Shown piece by piece: positions 23,990 to 31,580 of a DNA stretch of 64,000 nucleotides. The position numbers and the translations under genes are program-made. Where the stretch lies: the NCBI GenBank assembly GCA_035998495.1, contig DASYHP010000038.1:14666-78665 (forward strand), given 5' to 3'. This DNA comes from Mesorhizobium_B sp035998495. Its GTDB lineage: Bacteria > Pseudomonadota > Alphaproteobacteria > Rhizobiales > Rhizobiaceae. The notes below the pieces were generated by a model. The model made no database searches. It was not told the DNA's origin and worked only from the letters and a program-made list of their open reading frames with translations. Positions within the stretch are counted from its first letter, which is position 1. Every line of letters starts with the position of its first letter.

Positions 23990-25225
23990 TCAGAAGAGGC
24001 TCAACTGCTCGGGCGCGGGCGTAAGTTTTTGGCGCAGCTTGGCACTGTCCGTCAGCCCGCCCGGCGACCAGTTTTCCGCCACGATGAAGGGCCGCACCTT
24101 TCCGATCGAGGCGCAGAGCCGCCCGACATCCTCCAACCGAAGGCTTCGGAACCGCCGCGAGGAGATGATGCGGTCCACCGATTTCACGCCGAGCCCCGGC
24201 ACACGAAGGAGCGCTTCGCGGTCGGCGCGGTTCACGTCCATGGGAAACGAGCCCCGGTGGAGGAGCGCCCAGGCGAGCTTGGGGTCGATGGCGAGGTCGA
24301 GCATGCCGTCTAGCCGCCCCTCCAAAATCTCGTGCTGGCCGAAGCCGTAGAAGCGCATCAGCCAGTCGGCCTGGTAAAGCCGGTGCTCGCGCATCAGCGG
24401 CGGCTTGACGAGCGGCAGGGCCTCCGAGGCGTCCGGGATGGGGCTGAAGGCCGAGTAATAGACGCGCTTCAGCCAATACGACCCGTAGAGCCTCGCGCTG
24501 GCCTTCAGGATGCCGGCGTCGGGGGTCTGGTCCGCGCCGACGATCATCTGCGTGGACTGCCCCGCTGGCGCGAAGCGCTGCTTCCTGCCAGTCTGAAGCG
24601 TGGGTTCTGCCGTTTCCTCGATTTTTTCCCTGAGCTTCGCCATCGAAAGCCGGATCGTCTCCGGCTTCTTCTCGGGCGCCAGCCGCTTCACGCCCTCGTC
24701 GGTCGGCAACTCCACATTGATGGACAGCCGGTCGGCCCAGCGGCCCGCTTCCTCGATCAGCTCCTGGGAACATTCCGGGATCGTCTTGAGGTGGATGTAG
24801 CCCCCGAACCTGTGCTCCTGCCTGAGCTTGCGCGCGACCTCCACCATTTCAGCAAACGTCTCGTCGGGCGAGCGCACCACGCCCGACGACAGGAACAGGC
24901 CCTCGATATAGTTGCGCTTGTAAAAATCGAGCGTGAGCTTGACGATCTCATCCACCGTGAACCGCGCCCGCCGCACGTTGGAGGACGAGCGGTTCACGCA
25001 GTACGAGCAGTCGTAGATGCAGAAATTGGTAAGCAGGATTTTCAGCAGCGAGATGCACCGCCCGTCCGGCGCATAGGAATGGCAGATGCCCATCCCCTCG
25101 GTCGAGCCGATCCCGCCCGATTTCAGCGAATTGCGCTTGGCCGAACCCGAGGAGGCGCAAGAAGCATCGTATTTCGCCGCGTCCGAAAGGATCGCGAGCT
25201 TCTCTTGTGTGCTGAACGCGGCCAT
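23990..25225 (-). CDS. putative DNA-repair/modification radical SAM protein with HhH domain
   Basis: The 411-residue protein (TIGR03916 type) starts at ATG 25225, which fits the family's N-terminus (Lys-Leu-Ala-Ile-Leu then Ala-Ala-Lys-Tyr-Asp-Ala-Ser-Cys). A radical SAM core with the cluster motif Cys-Ile-Tyr-Asp-Cys-Ser-Tyr-Cys sits near residues 80-87, and a C-terminal helix-hairpin-helix with Val-Pro-Gly-Leu-Gly-Val-Lys-Ser near residue 340 is expected to grip DNA. The reaction is unknown; the family always travels with the DUF4130/UdgX partner, as here. An upstream in-frame ATG at 25261 would read through the LexA box, which argues against it. Transcription probably begins at or next to the start codon. 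Confidence 0.9.
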   Translation of the reverse strand: MAAFSTQEKLAILSDAAKYDASCASSGSAKRNSLKSGGIGSTEGMGICHSYAPDGRCISLLKILLTNFCIYDCSYCVNRSSSNVRRARFTVDEIVKLTLDFYKRNYIEGLFLSSGVVRSPDETFAEMVEVARKLRQEHRFGGYIHLKTIPECSQELIEEAGRWADRLSINVELPTDEGVKRLAPEKKPETIRLSMAKLREKIEETAEPTLQTGRKQRFAPAGQSTQMIVGADQTPDAGILKASARLYGSYWLKRVYYSAFSPIPDASEALPLVKPPLMREHRLYQADWLMRFYGFGQHEILEGRLDGMLDLAIDPKLAWALLHRGSFPMDVNRADREALLRVPGLGVKSVDRIISSRRFRSLRLEDVGRLCASIGKVRPFIVAENWSPGGLTDSAKLRQKLTPAPEQLSLF

Positions 25226-25227
25226 TC

Positions 25228-25242
25228 GTTCTATATATGTTC
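25228..25242 (-). promoter_or_regulatory. LexA (SOS) box
   Basis: GTTCTATATATGTTC is a perfect match to the alphaproteobacterial LexA operator GTTC-N7-GTTC. It ends 2 bp from the ATG at 25225. On the coding strand the box overlaps a plausible -10 (TAGAAC) with TTGGTC 16 bp upstream, so bound LexA would block RNA polymerase. It predicts SOS induction of the radical SAM and UdgX genes. Confidence 0.85.
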
Positions 25243-25606
25243 TCTTGCCGACCAAGGCCATGTGGCGATGGTTGAAAGGCGTGGAGAAGCACAGGGCTCA
25301 CCGAAGTGTGAGAGCAAAGCAACGAGTGCAAAGTTCGACGCCAGCTTCGCGACACATGCCACGCCTTTTTGTACCGCCGCGGCGGTGGCGAAGTCACGGA
25401 ATGGATTCCCGGCTCAAGGCCGGGAATAACGAACGCTCAGAAGGGGAATGGCAATCACCAGGGTTGGCGATTTGCGTCGACCAGTTGTCCCTTCGTCATT
25501 CTCGGGCTTGGCCCGAGAATCCATGCCGGAGCGGCGTGGCAGTCGGCCAGCGGCGCAGGCATGGGAGTTGCCGGCCCAAAACAAAATGAGGGGTGCCACA
25601 CCCCTC
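25243..25606. other. intergenic stretch without a gene
   Basis: About 360 bp with no supported coding frame. It holds the upstream part of the SOS promoter and a 10-bp inverted pair (AAAGGCGTGG at 25275-25284 and CCACGCCTTT at 25359-25368, the second followed by more T). It also holds two 23-bp palindromes listed separately. The compact arrangement of palindromes looks like repeat-element debris rather than a gene. Confidence 0.6.
25405..25520. repeat. pair of related 23-bp palindromes
   Basis: Two imperfect copies of the same palindromic core lie 70 bp apart: 25405-25427 (arms ATTCCCGGC and GCCGGGAAT) and 25498-25520 (arms ATTCTCGGGC and GCCCGAGAAT). Each is flanked by a GGATTC or AATCCATG type edge. 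They resemble the short dispersed palindromes common in alphaproteobacterial intergenic DNA. Confidence 0.6.
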
Positions 25607-26986
25607 TCACACCTCATGCAGATAGAGCCTATAATCCAGCTCCGTCACGGTGCGCGACACCATCGCGTGCTCGGACCTCTTGATCGCCAAAAGCACCTTG
25701 TGGAGCTCGGGCGTCAGCGCCTCTTTCAGAAAGCTTGAGGCCTCCGCTTGGCTGATGGCCTCGCGCCAATCGCCCGGCAGCGCGGCGGCGGGTTGCGCGC
25801 CCGCATAGCCGTCGCCCACCGTTTCCGGCCCTGGATTGAGCTTCTCCTCCAGACCCTTCCCGATGCCGGCCAGCACCGCGGCGGCCACGAGATAAGGGTT
25901 GGCGTCCACGCCCGCCGGCCGGTGCTCGATGCGCCGGCTCGCGGCCGGTCCCGCCGGCACGCGCAGCGCCACGGAACGGTTGTTGGCCCCCCAGCTCGGC
26001 GCGGTCGGCGCATAGGCGTTGGACACGAAGCGCCGCCAGGAGTTCGCATTCGGCGCGAACACCAGCATGGAATCGGGCATGGAAGCCGCGCAGCCGCCCA
26101 GCGCATGCAGAAGGGCAGGGGAAAAACGCTCGCCGTCCCTCTCGGAGAAGACGTTCCGCCCCTCGCCGTCGGCGAGCGAGACGTGGAAATGCATGCCTGA
26201 GCCGGCATGGCTTTCCGTGGGCTTGGCCATGAAGCAGGCGACCAGCCCATGCCTCCGCGCCTGCGCGCGAACGAGGCGCTTCAGCATCACGAGGTCGTCG
26301 GCGGCGCGCAGCACATCCCGGCGGTAGTGCAGCGTCAGCTCGAACTGGCCCGGCGCGAATTCGGAGATGATGGTCTCTACCGGCACCCCTTGCGCTTCCG
26401 ACGCGGCGTAGATGTCGGTGAACAGAGGCTCCATGCCGTGCAGGTGATCGACGGAATAGACCTCCGTCTTGTTCGACTTCCGGCCGTCCGTGAGCGCGGG
26501 GGCGGGCTCAAAGGCGTGGCGCATCGAGACGCTCGGATCGAGCAGGAAGAACTCCAGCTCGAAAGCGGCGGCCGGGTGCAGGTCCTTTGCGGCCGACCAC
26601 TCCACTTGGCACTTCAACGCCTGGCGCGGATCGGGCCGGATAGGGCTGCCGTCGAGGTCGTGCAGTGTCACCAGCACCTGCCCGCGCCGCGTACCATGGA
26701 TGGGAACGAGCGTGCCCGGCACCGGCCAGGCGCGCAGGTCGCGGTCGCCTTCCGCCCAGGTCAGGCCCGTCTCGTGGACGTCCTCGCCCGTGATGTCGAG
26801 CGCCAGCACCGAGATCGGGAAATGCCGCCCAATCTCGTAAAGCGGCAGGAGTTCATGCCGCCGGATGATCTTCCCGCGCCCGACCCCGTTCAGGTCGGTC
26901 AGCACGACATCGACCGCCTCGATCTCGGGATGACGCGCCAGGAACGCCTGCGCCTCATCGGGCGAGGAGCCGGACGGTGAGCTCAT
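25607..26986 (-). CDS. glutamine synthetase family protein (gamma-glutamyl ligase, PuuA-like)
   Basis: The 459-residue cytoplasmic enzyme starts at ATG 26986, with a GAGGAA ribosome site. It has the N-terminal beta-grasp domain (Asp-Leu-Asn-Gly-Val-Gly-Arg-Gly-Lys), the catalytic-domain metal motif Glu-Leu-Glu-Phe-Phe-Leu, the Gly-Ser-Gly-Met-His-Phe-His-Val-Ser block near residue 265 and an Arg-Ile-Glu-His-Arg-Pro-(x)4-Asn-Pro-Tyr block. It lacks the adenylylation tail of GlnA and is of the type that joins glutamate to amines such as putrescine or ethanolamine. The aminotransferase gene just upstream and the gamma-glutamyl hydrolase at 34.5 kb fit a gamma-glutamylated amine route. Confidence 0.88.
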   Translation of the reverse strand: MSSPSGSSPDEAQAFLARHPEIEAVDVVLTDLNGVGRGKIIRRHELLPLYEIGRHFPISVLALDITGEDVHETGLTWAEGDRDLRAWPVPGTLVPIHGTRRGQVLVTLHDLDGSPIRPDPRQALKCQVEWSAAKDLHPAAAFELEFFLLDPSVSMRHAFEPAPALTDGRKSNKTEVYSVDHLHGMEPLFTDIYAASEAQGVPVETIISEFAPGQFELTLHYRRDVLRAADDLVMLKRLVRAQARRHGLVACFMAKPTESHAGSGMHFHVSLADGEGRNVFSERDGERFSPALLHALGGCAASMPDSMLVFAPNANSWRRFVSNAYAPTAPSWGANNRSVALRVPAGPAASRRIEHRPAGVDANPYLVAAAVLAGIGKGLEEKLNPGPETVGDGYAGAQPAAALPGDWREAISQAEASSFLKEALTPELHKVLLAIKRSEHAMVSRTVTELDYRLYLHEV

Positions 26987-27094
26987 GATGGAAGTTCCTC
27001 CTCGACGCACTGTCCCGGAAGGTTGCAGGGTCTCCGGAGACGATCAGGCGCAAAGAATCGACCGGAGCGCCTTGGCGCTCCTTTGGGGCTTCTC

Positions 27095-28474
27095 TCACGC
27101 TGCGAGGTTACCCGCAACCTCGCCGAAGGACCAAATGAGGCGGTCCACTTGGCGCGCCGTCGTCGCCGGCGAGACCAGCATCATGTTGTGGAAGGGTGCG
27201 ATCAGCGAGCCACGATTGAGCAGCGCCAGATGGATCGCGGCCTCCAGCTCGGGCGCATGCGCCGCCTTGGCCTCGCCGCCGTTCCTGAGCGGCCCCGGCG
27301 CGCAGATGAATTCCACCCGCGCGCCCACGCGGGCGGCATGCCAGGGCAGGCCCGTGCGCCGGATCGCCTCCGTGAGCCCCGCTTCGAGCCGCGCCGCGAG
27401 CCGCTCCATATGCACGTGGTTCGTCTCGGTCATCAACTCGGAGAGCGTGGCGCGCATGGCCGCGAACTGGAGTGGGTTGCCCGACAACGTGGTGCCGATG
27501 CCGGAATAGCCCGGCGACTTCTCATCGAGATAGCGCGTCCAGCGCGCGGCCACGTCCGCGCTCAAGCCCCAGACGGCGGCCGGCACGCCGCCGGCCACGG
27601 GCTTGCCGAGCACAAGCAAGTCTGGTTCGAGCCCATGCCGGCGCGTATAGCCGCCAAGGCCCGTCGAGATCGTGTGCGTCTCGTCGATCAGCAGCAGCGC
27701 GCCGTGCCGGCACGTCAGCTCGCGCAGGCCGGAATGGAAGCCGGGCTCGGGCAGCACCATGGCCGAGTTCGTCATCACCGGCTCCGCGACGACGCAGGCC
27801 ACGTCTTCCGCCGCGAGCGACCGTTCAAGCGCGGGCAGGTCGTTGAACTCGACCACCGAGGCGGCTCGCGTGAGATCGCGGAATTCGCCGGCCAAGCCCG
27901 GCTTGTTGGCGGGCTTGCCGTCCTTCAGCGCGACGAAGGTCTCGTCCACCGCGCCGTGGTAGCAGCCGTTGAAGACCAGGATTCTCGGCCGCCCCGTCAC
28001 CGCGCGGGCCACGCGCAGCGCGAAGCGGTTGGCGTCGGAGGCGGTGGTCGCCACCTGCCAGAAAGGCAGGCCAAAGCGCTCGACCAGCAGCTTTCCAACG
28101 GCTGCGGCGTCCTCGTCGGGCAGCATGTAGGTCAGGCCTTTGCCCGCCTGTCGGCGGATCGCTCGGGCCACCGCAGGCGGGGAGTGGCCGAACATCGAGC
28201 CGGTGTCGCCCAGGCAGAAATCGTCGAGCCGGTTGCCGTCGATGTCGGTCAGCGTCGCGCCGCGCGCGCGGTCCACCAGCATGGGGAAGGGGATCGGCCA
28301 GTCCAGCATCCAATGCAGCGGCACGCCATGCAGGAAGCCGGTGATGCCGTTGCCGGCCGCAGCTTCCGAACGCGGCCGGCGGGTGCGAAATGCCTCCGAT
28401 TCCGCCGCCCGCAGGGCGCGGATGCGTTCGAGCGGAACGCCTCCCAAGACCTCACCTGAAACCGGCTTCAGCAT
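27095..28474 (-). CDS. class III (GSAM-like) PLP-dependent aminotransferase
   Basis: The 459-residue fold-type I enzyme resembles glutamate-1-semialdehyde and omega-amino-acid aminotransferases. Visible are Asp-Ile-Asp-Gly-Asn-Arg-Leu-Asp-Asp-Phe near residue 77, Phe-Asn-Gly-Cys-Tyr-His-Gly near residue 170, the cofactor Asp in Leu-Leu-Ile-Asp-Glu-Thr-His near residue 270, and the Schiff-base Lys in Val-Leu-Gly-Lys-Pro-Val-Ala-Gly-Gly near residue 299. It precedes the glutamine-synthetase-like gene with 108 bp between, and the two are likely co-transcribed. It probably removes the amino group from an amine or amino acid handled by the neighbouring ligase; substrate is not deducible. Confidence 0.87.
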   Translation of the reverse strand: MLKPVSGEVLGGVPLERIRALRAAESEAFRTRRPRSEAAAGNGITGFLHGVPLHWMLDWPIPFPMLVDRARGATLTDIDGNRLDDFCLGDTGSMFGHSPPAVARAIRRQAGKGLTYMLPDEDAAAVGKLLVERFGLPFWQVATTASDANRFALRVARAVTGRPRILVFNGCYHGAVDETFVALKDGKPANKPGLAGEFRDLTRAASVVEFNDLPALERSLAAEDVACVVAEPVMTNSAMVLPEPGFHSGLRELTCRHGALLLIDETHTISTGLGGYTRRHGLEPDLLVLGKPVAGGVPAAVWGLSADVAARWTRYLDEKSPGYSGIGTTLSGNPLQFAAMRATLSELMTETNHVHMERLAARLEAGLTEAIRRTGLPWHAARVGARVEFICAPGPLRNGGEAKAAHAPELEAAIHLALLNRGSLIAPFHNMMLVSPATTARQVDRLIWSFGEVAGNLAA

Positions 28475-28518
28475 TCGTCCCCCACGATTTCAGCCGCGTG
28501 CGCCGACCGACCCTCCGT

Positions 28519-29499
28519 TCACGCCGAAATGTCGATCAACCCGCATTCGCCGGATTCGCCGCCGAAAGCGAGGCGCTGGCCGCGCGTGTCCCAGTTCAGG
28601 GCGCTCAGCGCGCCCTTGCCGGGGCGGCGCAGCAGCACCTCGCGCGCGTCGGCGAAGCGCACGGCGAGGATCATGCCGTCCGAATAGCCGACGGCGGCGA
28701 TCTCATCCACGGGATGACAGGCCACAGCCGTCACAGCCGCGTCGCCGCGGGTTCCGAGCTCGAGCGGGGCCTTGCCCATGGGCCCGTCCTTGCCCGCGAA
28801 GGGCCAGACGATGGCCGCGTTCGCGCCCGAGGAGGCCAGCCAGCGGCTCTTCGCCGAGCCCCAGGCGCTCCACGACAGGCTCTTCACCTTGGCCGGGTAG
28901 CCGGTCATGCGCATGTGCTTGCCATCGGCGAGACGCCAGCCGTGCAGGGCGTTCTCCTGCATGGAACTAACGAGGAATTGCCCGTCGGGCGAAAACGTCA
29001 CCGCGAAATGCGCGCCCGCCCATTCGAGCTCAGTCGGTTTGCCCTGCGCGGCGGGGAAATGCAGCGACGCGCCGTTGTAGCGCGCCACCGCCAGCCGCAG
29101 GCCTTTGGGTGCAAACGCCAGGCCTTCCGCCGTACGGGCATGCACGAACTCGCGCACCTCGCCCGTGCCGAGCCTCACGAAAGCCGTGCGCCCCGCCGCC
29201 CAGGCGACCGCGCCCTGCGGCCCGAGCGCCACCGCCGTCACCCATTTGCGGCCCGCCTCGCTGACGGCTTCGGTGCGGCCGTCCCCACCTGTAGCCGCCA
29301 CCTTGCCGTCCTCACCGCCTGTCAGAAGCCGCGCGCCGTCGCTCTCGGCGGAAAGCAGCCCGTCATGGACGGCCGTCTTCTGATGGCCGCCATCGAGCCG
29401 ATGCAGCGTGCCGTCGGCCGTCGCGAAGGCCGGCACGGCATCGAGAAAGCCGGCCCAAATGCAATGGGCGTCGAGGTCGAGCGGGGCAAGCGTCGGCAT
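28519..29499 (-). CDS. WD40-repeat protein
   Basis: The 326-residue protein is a single predicted beta-propeller. About seven blade-like repeats can be traced by recurring patterns such as Ala-Val-Thr-Phe-Ser-Pro-Asp-Gly-Gln-Phe-Leu-Val-Ser near residue 145 and Gly-Trp-Arg-Leu-Ala-Asp-Gly. No signal peptide is seen, so it is presumably cytoplasmic and serves as a docking platform. Its ATG shares position 29499 with the last base of the CobW stop, so the two are translationally coupled. That suggests it acts with the metal chaperone, although no function is established for this partner. Confidence 0.85.
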   Translation of the reverse strand: MPTLAPLDLDAHCIWAGFLDAVPAFATADGTLHRLDGGHQKTAVHDGLLSAESDGARLLTGGEDGKVAATGGDGRTEAVSEAGRKWVTAVALGPQGAVAWAAGRTAFVRLGTGEVREFVHARTAEGLAFAPKGLRLAVARYNGASLHFPAAQGKPTELEWAGAHFAVTFSPDGQFLVSSMQENALHGWRLADGKHMRMTGYPAKVKSLSWSAWGSAKSRWLASSGANAAIVWPFAGKDGPMGKAPLELGTRGDAAVTAVACHPVDEIAAVGYSDGMILAVRFADAREVLLRRPGKGALSALNWDTRGQRLAFGGESGECGLIDISA

Positions 29500-30590
29500 C
29501 AGGCCGCCTGGCAGGCCTCGAACGACCGCTTCAGCTTCTCGCTATCCAGCTCGCGGCCGATGAAGACCAGCCGGCTCTCATGCGTTTCGCCGTCGCGCCA
29601 GGGGCGCTGGTGGTCGCCTTCGGTGATCATGTGGACGCCCTGGATCACGAAACGGTCCGGGTCGTCCTTGAAGGCGATGATGCCCTTGAGGCGCAGGATG
29701 TTGGGTCCGTCGGCCAGCGTGACCTTCTCGATCCAGGGGAAGAATTTCTTGGGGTCCATCTCGCCGCCGCGCAGGCTGATCGACTTCACCGTCACGTCGT
29801 GGATCGGCGAGGCCTCGCCGTGATGGTGATCATGCCCGTGGTGGTCGTGATGGTGATGGTCGTGCCCGTGATGATGGTCATGGTTGCAATCCGGCCCGCA
29901 GGCATGGTCATGCCCATGGTCGTGATCGTGGTGATGATGCTCCTCCGCGTGGAGGAAGTCGGGGTCGTTCTCCAGCACGCGCTTGAGATCGAACGCGCCC
30001 TGGTCCAGCACGCTCTCGACCGGCACGTTCGAGTGTGTCGCCCGCACGATGCGCGCGGTGGGGTTGATCGCCCGCACCGTGCGCTCGACCTTCTCCAGCT
30101 CCTCGGGCGAAACCAAATCCGTCTTGTTCAGCACCACCACGTCGGCGAAGGCGATCTGGTCCTCGGCCTCGGGCGCGTCCTTCAAGCGGAGCGGCAGGTG
30201 CTTGGCGTCGACCAGCGCCACCACGGCGTCGAGCCGCGTCTTGTTGCGCACGTCCTCGTCCATGAAGAAGGTCTGCGCCACAGGCGCGGGATCGGCTAGG
30301 CCCGTCGTCTCCACCACGATCGCGTCGAAGCGGCCGGGGCGGCGCATCAGGCCCTCCACCACCCGCACGAGGTCGCCGCGCACGGTGCAGCACACGCAGC
30401 CATTGTTCATCTCATAGATCTCCTCGTCGGACTCCACGATCAGGTCGTTGTCGATGCCGATCTCGCCGAACTCGTTGACGATCACGGCATAGCGCTTGCC
30501 ATGGTTCTCCGACAGGATGCGGTTGAGCAACGTCGTCTTGCCCGCGCCGAGATAGCCCGTCAGCACGGTCACGGGGATGGTTTCGGTCAT
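29499..30590 (-). CDS. CobW/COG0523 GTPase, putative zinc metallochaperone
   Basis: The 363-residue cytoplasmic G3E GTPase has Walker A Gly-Tyr-Leu-Gly-Ala-Gly-Lys-Thr at about residues 11-18, the metal-binding Cys-Val-Cys-Cys near residue 66, Glu-Thr-Thr-Gly-Leu-Ala-Asp-Pro as switch region, and Asn-Lys-Thr-Asp for guanine recognition. Residues 213 to about 260 form an extreme His/Asp tract with one Cys-Gly-Pro-Asp-Cys, expected to bind zinc or another metal. The C-terminal domain ends with the COG0523 Gly-Arg-Glu-Leu-Asp motif. Related proteins deliver zinc under scarcity. No Zur box could be recognised upstream. The gene is divergent from marR and overlaps the WD40 gene. Confidence 0.92.
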   Translation of the reverse strand: MTETIPVTVLTGYLGAGKTTLLNRILSENHGKRYAVIVNEFGEIGIDNDLIVESDEEIYEMNNGCVCCTVRGDLVRVVEGLMRRPGRFDAIVVETTGLADPAPVAQTFFMDEDVRNKTRLDAVVALVDAKHLPLRLKDAPEAEDQIAFADVVVLNKTDLVSPEELEKVERTVRAINPTARIVRATHSNVPVESVLDQGAFDLKRVLENDPDFLHAEEHHHHDHDHGHDHACGPDCNHDHHHGHDHHHHDHHGHDHHHGEASPIHDVTVKSISLRGGEMDPKKFFPWIEKVTLADGPNILRLKGIIAFKDDPDRFVIQGVHMITEGDHQRPWRDGETHESRLVFIGRELDSEKLKRSFEACQAA

Positions 30591-30710
30591 GGTGAGAATC
30601 CTTGGGCAGGGTGGGCGCGCCCCATATAAGGCGGCGGCCGGCGGATTGCACGAGGCGCCCTCATGCGCTGGACGCTTCCCAAAGTGCGAGCGCCGCAGGC
30701 CCTCGCGCCA

Positions 30711-30754
30711 TTGACTTGCCGCGAGCGAAAATCGTTAGTCACGAAACAGTCACG
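30711..30754 (+). promoter_or_regulatory. candidate promoter and direct repeats upstream of marR
   Basis: TTGACT (30711-30716) lies 17 bp from GTTAGT (30734-30739), about 100 bp before the MarR start. Two direct AGTCACG heptamers at 30737-30743 and 30748-30754 are exactly 11 bp apart, one DNA turn, at the -10 and start region. The spacing is what a regulator binding one face would use. The -10 fit is poor. Confidence 0.35.
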
Positions 30755-30841
30755 CAACTGTGGCATCGCCGTTCCAGGTTCGGCGTTCCCGCAGGCTTCT
30801 TGGAGCCGCGCGGCCCAATCACGGCCTAGCAGGGGGTGCTC

Positions 30842-31462
30842 ATGGCCAAGACCAGGCGAAGCGAAACCATCGGCCAGCTACACGCCAGTGCGCGGCTCGT
30901 GCGCACGGCGCTCGCGGCCAAGCTCAACGGCCACGGTTTTCATGCCGGCCAGGACCAGATCATGCTCGCCCTGTTTCAGGAGGACGGGCAGACGCCCGGC
31001 CAGCTTGCCGTGCGCCTCGGCGTCAAGCCGCCCACCATCACCAAGACCATCAACCGCCTGGGCGCCCAGGGGCACCTGGAAAAGCGCCCGTCGTCCGAGG
31101 ACCAGCGCCAGTCAAACGTGTTCCTCACGGCAGGTGGCCGGGACACGATCCGCGACATCGAGCGCGCCGTGAAGAAGACGGAGAAGCAGGCGCTCAAGGG
31201 CCTCGACAAGAAGGAGCGGCGCACGCTCACCAGGCTGCTCGCCCAGATCGAGGAAAACCTCACGCGCGCCACGCCGGACAGCGTTGACGATGCCGAGGAT
31301 GCGGCGCTTCTCGCGACGCCGGCCGAGGACGGCGAAGACAACCTTGCGCAGGCGGATGCGCTTCTCGATAAGCCGCCGCTGGCCCCTTCGGAGGACGAGG
31401 TGGCGCCCGCGCCCCTCGCCGGGGCAGGGCTCGGCGTCGAGGAGGCGCGCGCGCCGGATTGA
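30842..31462 (+). CDS. MarR-family transcriptional regulator with acidic tail
   Basis: The 206-residue protein starts at ATG 30842 with AGGGGG 6 bp upstream, preferred over GTG 30836. A winged helix-turn-helix of MarR type covers residues 10-140: Gln-Leu-Ala-Val-Arg-Leu-Gly-Val-Lys-Pro-Pro-Thr-Ile-Thr as recognition helix, then the wing (Lys-Arg-Pro-Ser-Ser-Glu-Asp-Gln-Arg). The last 65 residues are an Asp/Glu/Ala/Pro-rich, probably disordered extension, so the chain is about 60 residues longer than usual. Target genes are unknown; it is divergent from cobW. A role as a global regulator with a tail-mediated contact is only a guess. Confidence 0.85.
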   Translation: MAKTRRSETIGQLHASARLVRTALAAKLNGHGFHAGQDQIMLALFQEDGQTPGQLAVRLGVKPPTITKTINRLGAQGHLEKRPSSEDQRQSNVFLTAGGRDTIRDIERAVKKTEKQALKGLDKKERRTLTRLLAQIEENLTRATPDSVDDAEDAALLATPAEDGEDNLAQADALLDKPPLAPSEDEVAPAPLAGAGLGVEEARAPD

Positions 31463-31540
31463 CTGCGCGGGCCCGCCATCCCCTCCGGCTCGACCGCCGC
31501 CCGCCGAAAGGGTTTGATTTCTCTGTGGCGTCCCTCTAGA

Positions 31541-31563
31541 CCGACCTAAACTGTTTAGATCGG
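31541..31563. promoter_or_regulatory. 23-bp palindromic operator upstream of lacI-type gene
   Basis: A near-perfect palindrome centred on CTAAACTGTTTAG (31546-31558) extends to CCGA on the left and TCGG on the right, with one mismatched pair. It lies 17 bp before the proposed start codon at 31581 of the LacI-family gene, and is AT-rich compared with its surroundings. This is a good autoregulatory operator candidate. Confidence 0.65.
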
Positions 31564-31580
31564 CTGGTGGGGCAAAAGCT

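Noticed and set aside
29580..30299. Frame rich in Val and Met opposite the His tract of CobW
   Set aside because: It merely reflects the reverse complement of CAT/CAC/GAC codons.
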